Assembly: GCA_947462335.1 (NCBI GenBank)
Contig: OX381720.1
Span: 45,354,654-45,418,653 of the forward strand
Direction: 5' to 3'
From: Harmothoe impar
Lineage: Eukaryota; Annelida; Polychaeta; Phyllodocida; Polynoidae
DNA length: 64,000 bases
Part shown: positions 8,953 through 21,018 of the stretch, piece after piece
Layout: each line of letters starts with the position of its first letter
Numbering within the stretch: position 1 is the stretch's first letter
Translations under genes and position numbers: made by a program
Notes under the pieces: model-generated
The model's database searches: none
The model's input: only the letters and a program-made list of their open reading frames with translations
What the model was told of the DNA's origin: nothing

Positions 8953-9160
8953 CCCAGAGGGCACATAAATTCAGTTTAACGTTAAACCAATGTTGAATCA
9001 ACATTGACAACCATTGATTTTGTAAATGTTGGTATGTTTGACACAACCAGTGGGCACAGAATTTTTAATCAACATTGACAAATGCGGTTGTCGATGTTGA
9101 TTCAATATTGATTCAACATTGATTGAACTTAATGTGTACTGGATTGTGTGCCCACTGGGC
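8953..9160. mobile_element. MITE with CCCAGTGGGCACA ends
   Basis: The left end CCCAGAGGGCACA and the right end TGTGCCCACTGGG are near-perfect inverted repeats. The interior has repeated TTGATTCAACATTGA motifs. A solitary copy of the right end (TTGTGCCCACTGGG) lies at 35453-35466. Confidence 0.6.
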
Positions 9161-10439
9161 AAAGGCTCTAGCGAGGCCAAGTCTCTCGTCCTTTCAGAGA
9201 ATTTTGAGTTAAAATAATTAGTTAATGGGCGGATGTGGTGCTCTTTGTGTTTGAATTTGGCTGCTCTGACTGGACCCACTGTGTCCCACAACCATTATCA
9301 TGCATATTTCACCCATGCCCCCCGGTCCATGTACCGTACGTTCTGCATTAAGCAACACACTATCAATGATACCAATATCTATTGTACTACGTGTATATAC
9401 ATCTGATCTCTATCCAAGTTTAGATGTTTCACTGTTTACCCTTTGTAATGTCTCACATCTCCTGTACCACCATTCCATGCACCATCTCCTTCGTCTGATC
9501 CACTTCGATTTAACGCACATACAGACAGTGGGTGCCATGCTACGTCACATACACATACATACATGCATACATACATAGATGTCTTTGTGAGCATGGTAAA
9601 CATTTGGGCAGGGATCAAGATGCTCGAACTAAATGTACAATGCTGATCGATATACTTCTGGACTTTGCTGCATCATGGTGACATATGAACATGGACCTTG
9701 AGGCAGAACAGTGAGGTTGCCAACCATCTGGTTTATTCATAGAGACTTCACAAACTATAGATAAAATATTTTAGTGCGGACAATCTCCCAAGGGTCAAAA
9801 AGTAAACTGCTTTAAAATGATGGATGGGTAGACTTGGCTTTCTTTGTGACCGCACTGTCGTCATAAAGTGAAGCAGCTATAGCATTGATGTGCCCCACAC
9901 CGTTTGGCCAACCTTGCTCCTAAAGACATATAATTTGTGAAATTTTAAGACGTCATTCTGACCAGGTTTACTCTATATTTAATGTATTTATAAAGATGGG
10001 ACTGATTTTATAAGCTACACACATATTTGTATGGAGATTATGAACACTATTACGTTCTTCAAATGAAAAATAAAAATCTACCCCCAATTAGCTCCTAACC
10101 CATCTTTAAGGTCAATCTGGGGGAAAATAAGTAACGGGTTAATTTACCATATATAAGTGGCCCCCTACCCCATGTTCAACACCCCTTAGAATGTGGACTG
10201 AGACCGCACTTCATGTTTCTACATGTGGCAGATGGCACAGCCACCACCCCCGTAAACGAGAAACGTTATATAACGTTTCTCTATGGCACCTTATTATAGC
10301 AAAACGTTATATAACGTTAAAACGTTATTTTGACCGAAAATAACGGTTAATTGTTAGCTGGCACCCTTACTATAGACCAGAATTGACCTGCAAATTGAAG
10401 TTGTTATCATAATTAAGTGCACCAAATGTGCTGCTTTTC
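9161..10439. other. Intergenic DNA with small repeats
   Basis: No gene is supported. A CATA-type microsatellite lies at about 9547-9580. Two copies of AACGTTATATAACGTT lie at about 10264 and 10303; a related segment recurs near 37140. Confidence 0.5.
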
Positions 10440-11050
10440 CTAGGACACCCTGGTAGCAAACACACTGTGGCCCCGGACGGGGCCAGACTGTGTTTGCAAA
10501 TGTGGCCCGGAGTGGGCTAACCGACAGGCTCCCATCGGTTTAGAGCACTGGGCTTTGGTCTGGCCTGTGTGGGCTTCCCATGTTGGGCGCAGATCGCGTT
10601 TTGGACGGGCTGCCCACTTTGGGCACAGATCAGTTTTTGGTCGGTCTGAAAGCAGGCTCAGATCGGTTTTTAGATGGGCTAAAAGCGGGGGAGCCCGATC
10701 GGGGGCACTCTTAAGCCCAGCCATCTGCCCAACATGAAACCAAAACGGGCAGCCCGCCTTGAAACTGATCTGAGCCCAAATCAGGCAGCCCACTTTGAAA
10801 CTGATCTGAGCCCAAAACAGAAAGCCGATTTAGGGTCACACTTCAGCCCAGCCATCTGCCCAACATGAAACCAAAATGGGCAGCCCACTTTGAAACCGAT
10901 CTAAGCCCAAATCGGGCAGCCCACTTTGAAACTGATCTGAGCCCAAAGCGGGCTGCCTGGTCAGGGCCACACCTCAGCCCAGTCATTTGCCCAACATGAA
11001 ACCCAGCTGAGTTTTGCCCAACTTCAAGCAGCCAATCCGAGTTAAACCCA
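10440..11050. repeat. Repeat region with 132-bp direct repeats and inverted left half
   Basis: AGCCCAGCCATCTGCCCAAC or a close match recurs at about 10714, 10846 and 10978. Between copies, CAGCCCACTTTGAAACTGAT is repeated. The left half (10550-10700) holds the same vocabulary in opposite orientation. Frames across it are repeat-driven and not credible genes. Confidence 0.7.
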
Positions 11051-11054
11051 AATT

Positions 11055-11170
11055 GGCCCCGTGCGGGACCACCGTCCACTGGACTCTAAGCGGCCAAAGT
11101 TATATAGGTAATGTATGGGCTTAGTTGGCCGAAGTTCCCCAGTAGACGGTGGCCATACGAACATGCCATG
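11055..11170. repeat. Short inverted repeat (CACCGTCCACTGG / CCAGTAGACGGTG)
   Basis: Imperfect arms about 35 bases long flank a centre near 11100. It looks like the core of a small foldback element. Confidence 0.45.
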
Positions 11171-11599
11171 TCCAGTGAGAAGAAGAATATCCCCCACCTT
11201 CCAGTACAAATTGCCTCTGGCGGATTGGCCAGATATGTAGCATGTACAATATAATGCCACCATTTATGTCAAGGCTGACATTGCGGTGCTTGCTGCTAAC
11301 ATAGAAAGTGGAGACAGAAGTCCATCCTTGCTTGGCTAACGTATGGAAGGTCACACTGTTTATCATTGATTATCTCTTCTTGAATTGAGCTAACAACTAG
11401 AATTCACTGTCTGTATAACAATCAATGTGTCGGTCTGTACCAGCACAGTGGGGGGGGGGGGGGGGGGGGAGTTACCCTGATCAGACATTATAATGTCATG
11501 TGGGTGTGAATGATACAACAAATAGCTCAATTACAGTCTGTAATATTATATGAATTCATTGTACCATACATTCTCATGTATATAGAGCAAGCTGCACTA

Positions 11600-12076
11600 G
11601 TGGGCAGACTCATGTGGGAGCGTCAACAAGAAAATCTGTCCAATCTTAATATGGATAATCTAAAAATAATTAATCTTAACACTAGAGGGCACCACTGCCA
11701 TAGTCAAATGGACACTGCGGGTCCCTCCTTCCACATAGCCTAAGTAGGATATGATACGCCTACATCAGTAAAGTTGAAGGCAATTGGGTTAGATTATGGG
11801 TGCGTTGTCAAATTCCTGAATAAAAATGAGAAAAAAAAAGGGGGGTTCTGTGGCCCAGGGACCGCTGATGTATACAACATCAATACTAGTGCTAGTATCC
11901 ACTAGTAGCGCCATCATGCCAGTATGCAAGGAGATGGTGGGAAACGATAATCGTAAGCAAATGCTATAATCTTAAATGGTATTAACTTTAAGATTGTAAC
12001 GTTTTTAAGATTGGTCATTTAAAGATTGGACAGATTTTCTTGTTGACGCGAGCTCCCATGTGAGTCTGTCCTGACG
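11600..12076. mobile_element. MITE with about 50-bp terminal inverted repeats
   Basis: The left arm (about 11603-11648, with TCAACAAGAAAATCTGTCC) pairs with the right arm (about 12025-12073, with GGACAGATTTTCTTGTTGAC). About 475 bp with no coding potential. Confidence 0.75.
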
Positions 12077-12119
12077 AGCATAGAAGCTGCAGCTAGTACG
12101 CAAGTCACCAGTGCCCAAC

Positions 12120-12275
12120 ATCGTGGTGTGGCGTATACGTGAGTTTTTATAAGCATACTACGGTGATAAATTTACAATTTTCAGACCCCCTATTAGGCTT
12201 ATATGATTTATCAAAGTTGGGGATACGGCTGATACGTGAGTTAGGCTTATACGCAATAATTTAATTGGTATACCC
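12120..12275. mobile_element. Degenerate copy of the TACCGTAAATTC MITE family
   Basis: The interior matches the copies at 21626-22529 and 59503-59707: GAGTTTTTATAAGCATACTA, CAGACCCCCT and GAGTTAGGCTTATACGC. The outer ends are eroded. Confidence 0.5.
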
Positions 12276-12505
12276 TATAAAGCCTTATGGGCTAATTCAA
12301 CTGATTAAAGAGGCAACAAGGTGTGCCGTTCATACACCACTTTGTTGTGTATCCCTACTTATTCTAATTTCGTGAGTCGATCTGTTATCATAAACGTGAA
12401 CATATCTGATACATTCTTGCTTAGGAAAAAGGGCTACTTGACAAGCCCCGACTGCCTTTTACGAGCAGTCCTAAAATAAGTGCAAAGTAGAAACGCTTGA
12501 AAATA

Positions 12506-12949
12506 AGGCCCAAAAAAAAGGTGTGTTTCAGGTAATCGACCCTACCTAGCAAAACAGGGCTGACCCTAGAAATTTTTATCCAATTTGAAAAAGAATATGT
12601 ATATTTTAAGTAATTTTGGGGCTATTTCAGAGTCAATTTGATGGTCCACGAGTCGACGACAGTGTTGGCGAGTCAGCGCTGAAGTTTGCGAGTCAATTTT
12701 TAGGTACTTTTCATGCCATGGGATCAATCTGTCTTTATAAATCAATTTTGGGGCTGTTTCGTAGTCAATTTGATAGTCCACGAGTCAACGCCGTTGTCGA
12801 CGAGTCAGCACTGAAGTTTGCGAGCCAGTTTTTGGGTACTTTTCAGGCCAAAGTAAAAAATATATATATATAAAAAAAATATATATATATGACCTACCCT
12901 ACCTAGATTTTCAGACTATGTAACCTGACACACACCTTTTTTTGGGTCT
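12506..12949. mobile_element. MITE with AGGCCCAAAAAAAAGG ends and an internal duplication
   Basis: The left end AGGCCCAAAAAAAAGGTGTG and the right end CACACCTTTTTTTGGGTCT are inverted repeats. The interior carries two direct copies of about 106 bp (12612-12717 and 12743-12848), each with TTTGCGAGTCA/TTTGCGAGCCA. A related copy lies at 32058-32300. Confidence 0.7.
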
Positions 12950-12989
12950 AATATTGAAGATGTTTTTGATGGCAGTAGTAACCCAGAGG

Positions 12990-13400
12990 TGAAATGGAAT
13001 ATTGTTTATGACATGATAAAGGAGTCTATTGATAGGATGTGTCGCATTCCGACCGAGAACGAAGACGGACAACGGACTAAACTAAGAAATGTGTGTTGCG
13101 GGAACAGGCATAAAGAGTAACATGCTGGGTTCCTTCCTGATCAATCATCTTACTCCTCTGCAAACTCCAACCCTGAGATGTATGGTCCAAGGAGCAATAA
13201 TGGATCAGTAGTTATTGTGATGGCCGTATTTCAATGGAATGGTTTCTGTTAGCAAGGAGGTGGTCTGTCGTGTCCCACAAGGGTCCATATTGGGCCCCCT
13301 TATGTTCTGCTACATGTGAATGATTTACAAAAGTGTAATACATGGTAATCTATAACACTGAAAGAGATGTCAAATTAGTAGAAAATGAAGTTCAAACTAG
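12990..13400 (+). pseudogene. Reverse transcriptase relic of a non-LTR retrotransposon
   Basis: At 13269 the plus strand reads RVPQGSILGPLMFCYM then a stop, which is the conserved VPQGS.LGP motif of LINE reverse transcriptases. The flanking frame is broken, so this is a dead fragment. Confidence 0.6.
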
Positions 13401-13830
13401 CCTCCGTAAAATGTCGTGCCCAAAACAAGCTTACAATTAACTCTAAAATACAAAGTGATGGCTTCATAGCCTCCAAAAGTAAACTCAATTCTAAAAACAT
13501 CTCACTGTCAAAGCTTAGCCTTGATCCCCGTTTTAAATTTGCCATCCTCCTCCAGGGTCCAGTCTTGGCTGACCCTGTGAAATGGTATTAGGCAATGATG
13601 GATTCTCTCAAAAGGCTGGAGTCCCTCTCCAGAGTTTCATTTCATTTGATTAGCCCTGTACCCTTGTACCTGACATGTCCCTGGATTCATTTTCGCGACA
13701 CAACTCAGTGTGGCAAGAGAATTAGACTGCAGCCGTTTATTTTACCTGTGCGACCATATCTTATGAATGCTAGCATCCTGGGATAAACCTTGTGAGTGAA
13801 AACATATAAAAGCTATCAATATCTTTTCAG

Positions 13831-14697
13831 GTGTGGTCCATCTTTGTTGCCCTCAACATCTACGTCTCCATGCTGACGACTGGTCTGGAAACCCTCCCTG
13901 GGATGCGCTATTGGGAAAATAGCACCCTTCTCCAAGAGTACCTCAATGTGACAGAACTCAAGGCATTCTGGCTGGTCATGCACACCAGCCCAGCTACCTC
14001 CGTCCTCGTGCTCGATACACTCTCCACGTTGGTGCTTTTATTTGATGCAGCCTGCCATTTCTCTGCTAGCCGCAATAAGAAATCACTCCTCAAGACAGGC
14101 ACTTTCCTCCTACAGGTTCTCACCACCTTGGCAATGCTTGTTCTCGTCATAGCCAGGTTATTCCCTCAGATAGTGGTGGGAAGGAGGGAGCAGAGCACTA
14201 GAGAGATGTACATCTATATTGGAGGTGCATTGCGGCTACTGAGAGGATTCCTCCTTATAAGGCTCACACATAGCTACCGTCTGCTGTACATTCTTTCACT
14301 CTCCATCAAGAAGAGCTGGAGAGAGATGCTGCTCTTGGTCGTTGCCCTCACCATTGCAATGATGATCTTCTCAATTGCTGTGTACTACCTTGAACTACAG
14401 ATTGGCACTTTCAATGATATGCTTGAGAGCTATTGGTGGGCCTTGGTGACTATGTCCACGGTGGGTTATGGGGATATTACCCCAAAGTCAATGGGAGGTA
14501 GAATAGTAGGTGGCATGTGCGTCATCTGTGGGGTCATAGTCATTGCCATTCCAGTGGCTGTTATAGGTGGGAATTTTACCCGATACTACTCAATGGTGGC
14601 CACTGTGGATAGCCTGAAAACTCAGCAGGCCAAGCGCAAATTACAGGTGAAAGTACAGTACAGCCCAAAGCAATGTTGGAACTCCTCCACAAATTAG
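13831..14697 (+). CDS. Voltage-gated potassium channel (Kv family), membrane-domain exon
   Basis: The exon starts after the acceptor ATCTTTTCAG at 13821-13830; the frame is open to a stop at 14697. It encodes S1 (SIFVALNIYVSMLTTGLETLP), S2, S3, a short S4 (ALRLLRGFLLIRLTHSYRLL), S5, the pore with the K+ filter TVGYGD, and S6 (VIVIAIPVAVIGGNF). Known: Kv channels are tetrameric plasma-membrane K+ channels. The N-terminal T1 domain must lie in an upstream exon, which I could not find in 6.3-13.8 kb. Two oddities: S4 has fewer regularly spaced arginines than usual, and the S6 PxP motif reads PVA. A donor-like site (CAG|GTGAAAGT) at 14646/14647 means the coding exon may splice there instead of ending at 14697. 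Subfamily is not assigned. Confidence 0.85.
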   Translation: MWSIFVALNIYVSMLTTGLETLPGMRYWENSTLLQEYLNVTELKAFWLVMHTSPATSVLVLDTLSTLVLLFDAACHFSASRNKKSLLKTGTFLLQVLTTLAMLVLVIARLFPQIVVGRREQSTREMYIYIGGALRLLRGFLLIRLTHSYRLLYILSLSIKKSWREMLLLVVALTIAMMIFSIAVYYLELQIGTFNDMLESYWWALVTMSTVGYGDITPKSMGGRIVGGMCVICGVIVIAIPVAVIGGNFTRYYSMVATVDSLKTQQAKRKLQVKVQYSPKQCWNSSTN

Positions 14698-14989
14698 CTA
14701 TGATGGTATGTTAGACTACAGATCTTCACATTTAAAAAAAAAGATGAATTAGCAAAGTTATCTATTATATGAATATTGAATTCATCCTATATTGTTCCCA
14801 GACTGTCGATTCATGTATAGATCGTGTATAGATCTACAATGTTGCTTATGAACTTGTTAATTAACGTATGGCTGTGAGTAGAACGTAACCAAATATCTAG
14901 AACTATGCCTCTTGTGATATGCCAGTGTGAAATGCAGTCTCTATGATGCAGGAAAGAAATTTATGATAATACATATTATTTATCATACA

Positions 14990-15775
14990 TTACCGATTGC
15001 CACTGCAGTGGGGCGGATGTTAAGCTTAATGTTCATCTGACATACACTTATAGAAGTGTATCTCAGATATATAAGAATCTGACCAATCAGAAGCTGGCAC
15101 CTGCTGCAGCAAATGCATCTGCTGCTTTCCAAGATGGCTGACCTGGTTGTGTATCTGGGGTACACTAGGGGAGGAAGTGTATCTGGGAAAGACTAGGGGA
15201 TGGACGTGTATCTGGGACACACTTGGCAACTGAAGTGTATCTGGGATGCACTAGGGGATAGAAGTGTATCTGGGATACACTTAAGAGGACAGAAGTGTAT
15301 CTGGGATATACTCATTAAGAATACACAGACTGATGTCTATCTGATATAATACTAGAGTAGTGGGTTCCTGAATCATATAAGTTGATCAATTATGTGTTGT
15401 TTTCTCAGTCTTGTACGATCATGGGTAGATCATGACAATCTGTATTTAAGTGTTATGAGCAATCAATAAAGACTTTGACACTTCCGTTCTCTAGTGTATC
15501 CCAGATACACTGCCCTCTGCTAGTGTATCCCAGATACACTTCCATTCCCCAAGTGTATCCCAGATACATTTTCATACCCAAGTGTATCCCAGATACACTT
15601 ACTCCTCTATAGTGTATCCCAGATATTCTTCCAGGTTAGCCATTTTGGAAAGCAGCAGATGCATCTGCTGCAGCAGGTGCTGCGTCCTGATTGGTCATAT
15701 TGTTGTGTATCTGAGGTACATCTGAGGTGTATCTCAGGTGCACAGAAAGCTGAACATTGGCCCCACTGCATTCCA
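14990..15775. mobile_element. Long foldback element with arrays of palindromic AGTGTATCTGGGATACACT
   Basis: The left arm (15000-15345) and the right arm (15490-15770) are reverse-complementary, including CTGCTGCAGCAAATGCATCT opposite AGCAGATGCATCTGCTGCAG. Each arm carries about five to six copies of GTGTATCTGGGATACACT or its complement, themselves palindromic. The centre (about 15350-15485) is unique. No coding. Confidence 0.8.
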
Positions 15776-15779
15776 CTAT

Positions 15780-16000
15780 GAGATTACCGAGAACGATGAG
15801 GATGTCTTACTGCTTTCCCACCCTTTAAGCGCTGCATAGTGCTTCAATGATAAACAGTGCAGTATCGTTATGAAGTATGATTGTAGCCGGGGAATAATTC
15901 CCTCGCCAGGGCTACATTCCCGGAATGTAGCCTTGGCGAGTGACTCGCCAGTGCTGCATTCAAGTCTGATGCCGACCCTACATGGTTGGCACATTCCCCA
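15780..16000. mobile_element. MITE-like element with TGCATTCA/CTCGCCA motifs
   Basis: It contains CTCGCCAGGGCTACATTC, then GAATGTAGCCTTGGCGAG as an inverted pair, and GTGCTGCATTCAAGTCTGAT. The vocabulary recurs at 25790-26040, 47345-47520 and 62265-62520. Confidence 0.5.
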
Positions 16001-16040
16001 ATGGTCAGCATGACCTAGACATAGCTAGATACATAGACAG

Positions 16041-16043
<3 letters not shown>

Positions 16044-16104
<61 letters not shown>
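16044..16104. repeat. AT dinucleotide microsatellite
   Basis: A pure AT/TA run of about 60 bases. Confidence 0.95.
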
Positions 16105-16108
<4 letters not shown>

Positions 16109-17792
16109 TATACACATACACACACGCATAATTATAGTAGCGTCCACTGTAAACTATAAGGAACTATAAGGAATCACAGAATGCAGTCAAGTATGATTAA
16201 CGATTCACTTTATTACCTGGGCACATGTCCGCCCACACCAGCTAATGTCTTGGTCTTGATGCTTCGAGTTCCGATCCTGAACTGCCGTTCGGTGTAGCCC
16301 CTTATAATAGGGACCCCAAGACCCTGAAGGTGGCAGGTCGAGTGTTTTTATTGAGGTCATCAGAAATGAAGTGCTGCTATATGGCTATACAGGGGCTCTC
16401 TTTACAGAGAATATTAATGAAATTATATAATTCTGATATAGCAGGAATCCATAAAAGCCTCTGAACTAACCCCCATCGCAAAAAGTCATTTCAATTTTGA
16501 ATATTTCACCTTTAAACAGGACATTTCCATGGAAATGTCAAATTTGCTGATAAAAACAATGACTTGGTGGTTATGGGAATTGCACAATAAGACAAATTGG
16601 AAAGTCTGCTACAGACCTGCAATCTCCTTTAAGCCCATTAGATGAGCCAAAAATAAATATTGATTTTACAAGAAGATATCCTTGGGCTAACCCCCTCCCC
16701 CAAATACCATAACAATCAACTCACCCTCCACCCTATCCAAAATACTGAGTGAATAGCCACTCCATCCCACCTCACCCCTCAGTGCCTAACCATGCTCTGG
16801 GGCTCTGTTACTGGTGAGTGCCACTCTGGGACTAAAGGTTATTAGTCAGGCCTCAGTGCCTTTGGGTCCGACCAGGGGCCAGCATGGTACAATGAGAGAC
16901 AGGTATGGATTTATCAAGCATTAATATTGCTTATTCTCAATATATTAGAGATGCACTCTATCAGATTTTGATTGTGAATGGTATATAAAGGTGTACCTGA
17001 TAGAGTGGTAGCATAAATATTGCCCTCATGAAGATATATTGGTCACAAAGAGCAGCTAGCAGATTTGGTCTGATCTTTGGGGAAATGATTTATAAGTTTT
17101 TCCTGGGGAAATTCGACTACAGTTTCTTATTTTATCTCATGATAACCAGACTAATATTTCTGAAATCCCAATATTCTTAGCTTTCTGGTCATGCATGAAA
17201 AAATAATTTTATTCCCTTTCCTTCGAATTCGCTTGTGGTCCCTACTTATAACAGCGTCTGCACTGGACACCGGGGCATCTGACACCCCCTACTAGTATCT
17301 TGTGGCTTTCCCCAAGCACCGGATGGGTAGCCGGCTGGGGTCGGTACTCTTGTTCACAAATCCTTCCAAATGAAGGCTCTGAGGACAACCAGTATGATCT
17401 TGAGCTTGAATTTTGCTGGGTTAAGGCAGTCCCTGCAGTTAGCTTGGAACCAGCTAACAGGAACCAGAAATGGAACCAGAAAGTTTGATGGGAAATACAG
17501 GTAAAACTACCATCATATATTCTGGTTCCTGTCCACTGGCTCCAAGCTACCAGCAGGGATTGCCCAAACCCAGCAAAATCCCAAGTTCAAGGTCATACTG
17601 GCTGTCACCAGAGCCTTCCTTCGGAAGGATTTGGGAACGAGAGTAGGGTCGGAGGATCCTTCAGGGCGCACCTCTTGGTGTCCCTGTCACCGGCCCTACT
17701 GTAATCGCCACAACATAAATATATATTCACCCTACCACATCTTGACCTGGCCTTACGTGACCTGTAACTTGGTATATATTCTGATTTCACCT
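16105..17792. other. Intergenic DNA with an imperfect inverted repeat at 17335-17665
   Basis: No gene is seen. At 17335-17665, segments such as CCAGTATGATCTTGAGCTTG and AAGTTCAAGGTCATACTGG face each other. The rest (16105-17334) shows no clear structure. Confidence 0.45.
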
Positions 17793-19067
17793 ACACTGTA
17801 AAAATCTTCCGTTGAATATACAAAGAATCGATGTAAAATTTTACAGTAGATCATCGTAAATGAGATTACGGTGAGGCAATGTAAAGTCAATCAATTTTAC
17901 TTTGAATATTTGTAATCCAGTACGGTGGAACACAGTTTATTCATTTACAGTGAAGCCATGTCTTGTAAAAAATCTTCTGTTGAATATACAAAGAATCAAT
18001 GTAAAATCCTAGGTGGATCATTGTAAATGTGATTACGGTGAGGCAGTGTAAAGTCAATCAATTTTACAGTTTATCTTACAGTGAAACACAGTTTATTTTA
18101 CAGTGAAACACAGTTTATTTCACAGTGAAGCTACGTTTAATTGATGTTCAGTTTTATCATACCAGGTGGCACTTTGGTTTATAAGAATATGTTCATGGAT
18201 GCTATGAACACAATTTTTGTGGTGATAACAAATATATACATAATACACAGCTGTAAGGTTTGCTCTGTAGTCATTCTAGAGTGGCTTCTACTCATGGACT
18301 GGCATTACAAAGTGCCATGAAGCATTCTATAAGGCCCTCATGGACTAATTCTTAATGATTAGTCCTGAACTCTTAAGATGATTTTGCCGATCGGACATGG
18401 TACCAAATTGGGCATGCAACCATATTGCACATTGAGTTAGGTATAGGGGTGAAATGAACTGGAAAATACTGAGATAAATCAATTGAATTACACAAAATAC
18501 CATTAGGGCTGTGTTTCACGACCTTGGGCCAATGTTTTTGTCTCTGACTGGGTGCCAGCTATGACTGGGTGCCAGCTCTGACTGGGTGCCAGCTCTCACC
18601 GGGTGCCAGCTCTCACCGGCCTGAATAAAAACGGGTTATTTAGGGAAGATGATGATTAAAATGGGCAATTAATTACTAGTTTACAGGGTTATAACATCCA
18701 ACAATCTTTTCAGCCAAATTCTATCTACATCTGCCCTAAACAACCCGTTTTTATTCAGGCTGGTCAGAGCTGGCACCCGGTCAGAGCTGGCACCCGGTCA
18801 GAGCTGGCACCCAGTCAGAGACGAAAACATTGGCCCAAGGTCGTGAGACACAGCCTTGTAATTTTTGTTTAGGCGCTGTATTAAAATGACAGTGATGTAC
18901 GGTATTCCCAATAACGGTGATTCACTGGCACCACTGGGTGCCGGACTTTCACCATTAAAACTACGATGGACTTGAAACAACAGTGACCGTTATTTTTATG
19001 GTGAAAGTCTGGTACCCAGTGGTGCCAGTGAATCTCTGTTATTTTAACAGAATCTTTTTTACAGTGT
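17793..19067. mobile_element. ACACTGTAAAAA-ended DNA element, copy 1 (carries a nested foldback element)
   Basis: It begins ACACTGTAAAAATCTTCCGT and ends TTTTTTACAGTGT. The left part has repeats of TTTACAGTGAAACACAG; the right part has CCGTTATTTTTATGGTGAAAG. A 351-bp foldback element is inserted at 18506-18856. Without it the element is about 924 bp, close to copy 2 without its LINE (about 919 bp). No ORF of its own. Confidence 0.8.
18506..18856. mobile_element. Foldback element with tandem CTGGGTGCCAGCT arms, copy A
   Basis: The ends GGCTGTGTTTCACGACCTTG and CAAGGTCGTGAGACACAGCC are inverted repeats. Each arm holds four to five tandem units of the type TCTGACTGGGTGCCAGC. It interrupts the ACACTGTAAAAA element; the paralogue near 27500 has the uninterrupted sequence (ACCATTACAATTATTG). 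Confidence 0.8.
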
Positions 19068-20016
19068 ACAAGTAAAGTGATATGTCATTGTGGTGTATAG
19101 AAGGAGTTCAAGAGGTTAGGTGAGGCATAAACGCAGTATCATATTACAAGTTATGACTACAGATGTTCATAATATTTTCTAGAATTAGTCAATCTTCACT
19201 TATTCCTGTTTAAAAGGCATAGACGAGAGAGACCTTCTATCAACACTAAAGATAATGGCTTTGTGTAAGCAATTGATTGCATTTATGTCATGTGTTTCAA
19301 AGAAAATATGTTGGGTGAGGCTGTGGTAAAAAAAAGCCATTTCACCGCCATGAAGAAGGGGATATAGTTGTTCATGTCTCTTTCAATTTGATACCAAATA
19401 TATCCACAGTTTTATGTTCCTTATGTTTTGCCTTTCTCAATTCAATACATTCAAAAGTAGACAGAGAGGGGGGAAAGGCTTGGTAGTATTCGTTACAATA
19501 AGATCACTATTATTTCCTCTTGCAGTAAACTTTATGTAGTCATACGAGTCTCACAGAGGGCTACACTGTAGAACCTTGGAACCCGAACAAATAGGAATAT
19601 AAACAATGGTGTAATGTACACTAACAAAGACTTATATAAGAGGCCATATACAGCCTTTTTGGTTGAAATACATAAACATCATGTACGAAGGCTGTGTGTA
19701 CACATCTAAGTACCAATATGCAATCATAACAAAAGGCCTGGCGGACACCGGCTGTACATATATACATGTAGCATGTATAAGGTATCCTGGTTTAGCAACA
19801 AGTCTCATATTGCGGCTGACAATACCTGTAGTCTGCGCACCTTAGTTTACATGTCAGTAATCGGAACATTATTAATGTTTCTAGCGAGTAAAACAGGAAC
19901 CATAAATAGTTTGCTACCTGCAGACAATTAACTATTGGGCCCATCAGAGGAAGACATAACATGTGTATACCCCTGCATATTATGTAAAACTAGCGTTCTG
20001 GGTATAACCTATATAG
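19068..20016. other. Intergenic DNA
   Basis: No gene, RNA or clear repeat is seen here. Confidence 0.4.
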
Positions 20017-20499
20017 GGCTCAGTCTCACGACTTTGTAACAATTGGATCGTCTTTGACCGGGTGACATCTTTGACCGGGTGACGTCTTTGACCAGGTGAC
20101 GTCTTTGACCGGGTGACGTCTTTGAGGCTAGAAGAGGCAATTTTTCAATTTTTTATATTTTTCCCATATGTCTGCTATTTGAAAAAATATGCCAATGTTT
20201 TTTGCATAATACTTGGTACAGTGTAGCCCTTATAAAAAGTGACATTTTTGACCGGGCAGAGGGAAAAAAATAACATAATCTTAAAATGCACGTAAAAGGG
20301 CCTACATATAGATATGACAAACTTTAAATAAATTTCCTTTCATATAGTGTGAAAGTATCCTTTGACTTTTCCCACCCATGTCTTACTATATAGGTCTAAT
20401 TTATGCTATAATAACGATTCCCGGTCAAACACGTCACCCGGTCAAACACGTCACCCGGTCAAAGACGATCCGATTGTTACAAAGTCTTGAGACTGAGCC
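20017..20499. mobile_element. Foldback element with tandem GACCGGGTGACGTCTTT arms, copy B
   Basis: The ends GGCTCAGTCTCACGACTTTG and CAAAGTCTTGAGACTGAGCC are inverted repeats. The left arm has five units of the type TTTGACCGGGTGACGTC; the right arm has three in the opposite sense. The flanks ATAG/ATAG suggest a 4-bp target duplication. Confidence 0.8.
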
Positions 20500-21018
20500 A
20501 TAGGTGTCTAGCAAGCTCTGGATATATACGAGGAAGATTTTCCTCGCATTCCCCTTCAGTGAATAGGAGGTTGTAGAGCGGATACCCCACAGGGAAGATC
20601 TTAGAGCGATTTCTCACCTTTGTATGTCTTTAAAATATGAAAATTCCATTACACTTTCATGGTTTGTTTAATTGGCACTTGTTTGGCACTTCTATCCATA
20701 ACGCTCAGTCCGCCACTGGGGCTCAGACTGAGAGTTACAGCCGTAACTAGGTATAGCAGGCATTCTACTTATGTAGTAGTTAACATCTCCGCTTTGCAAT
20801 TAAAGGGTATTGCTACCTGTTCAGTGATCTAGATATTCTATTGATTTCTGCATATAACTTAGTATAATATTAGTTCAATACATTAGGAACTAGAAAAAGT
20901 AAAGGAAATGGCATGGTACAGTGCTCAATTCTATGGGGAAGCCACTTGAAAAAGCTAGTTCTTTACTAAGCTAAAAGAGAATTTTTATTTTGTGGTCGGA
21001 TGACCATGTTCTTCTATT

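Noticed and set aside
14990..15775. CRISPR-like spaced palindromic repeats
   Set aside because: Spacing is irregular and the whole is one foldback structure in eukaryotic DNA.
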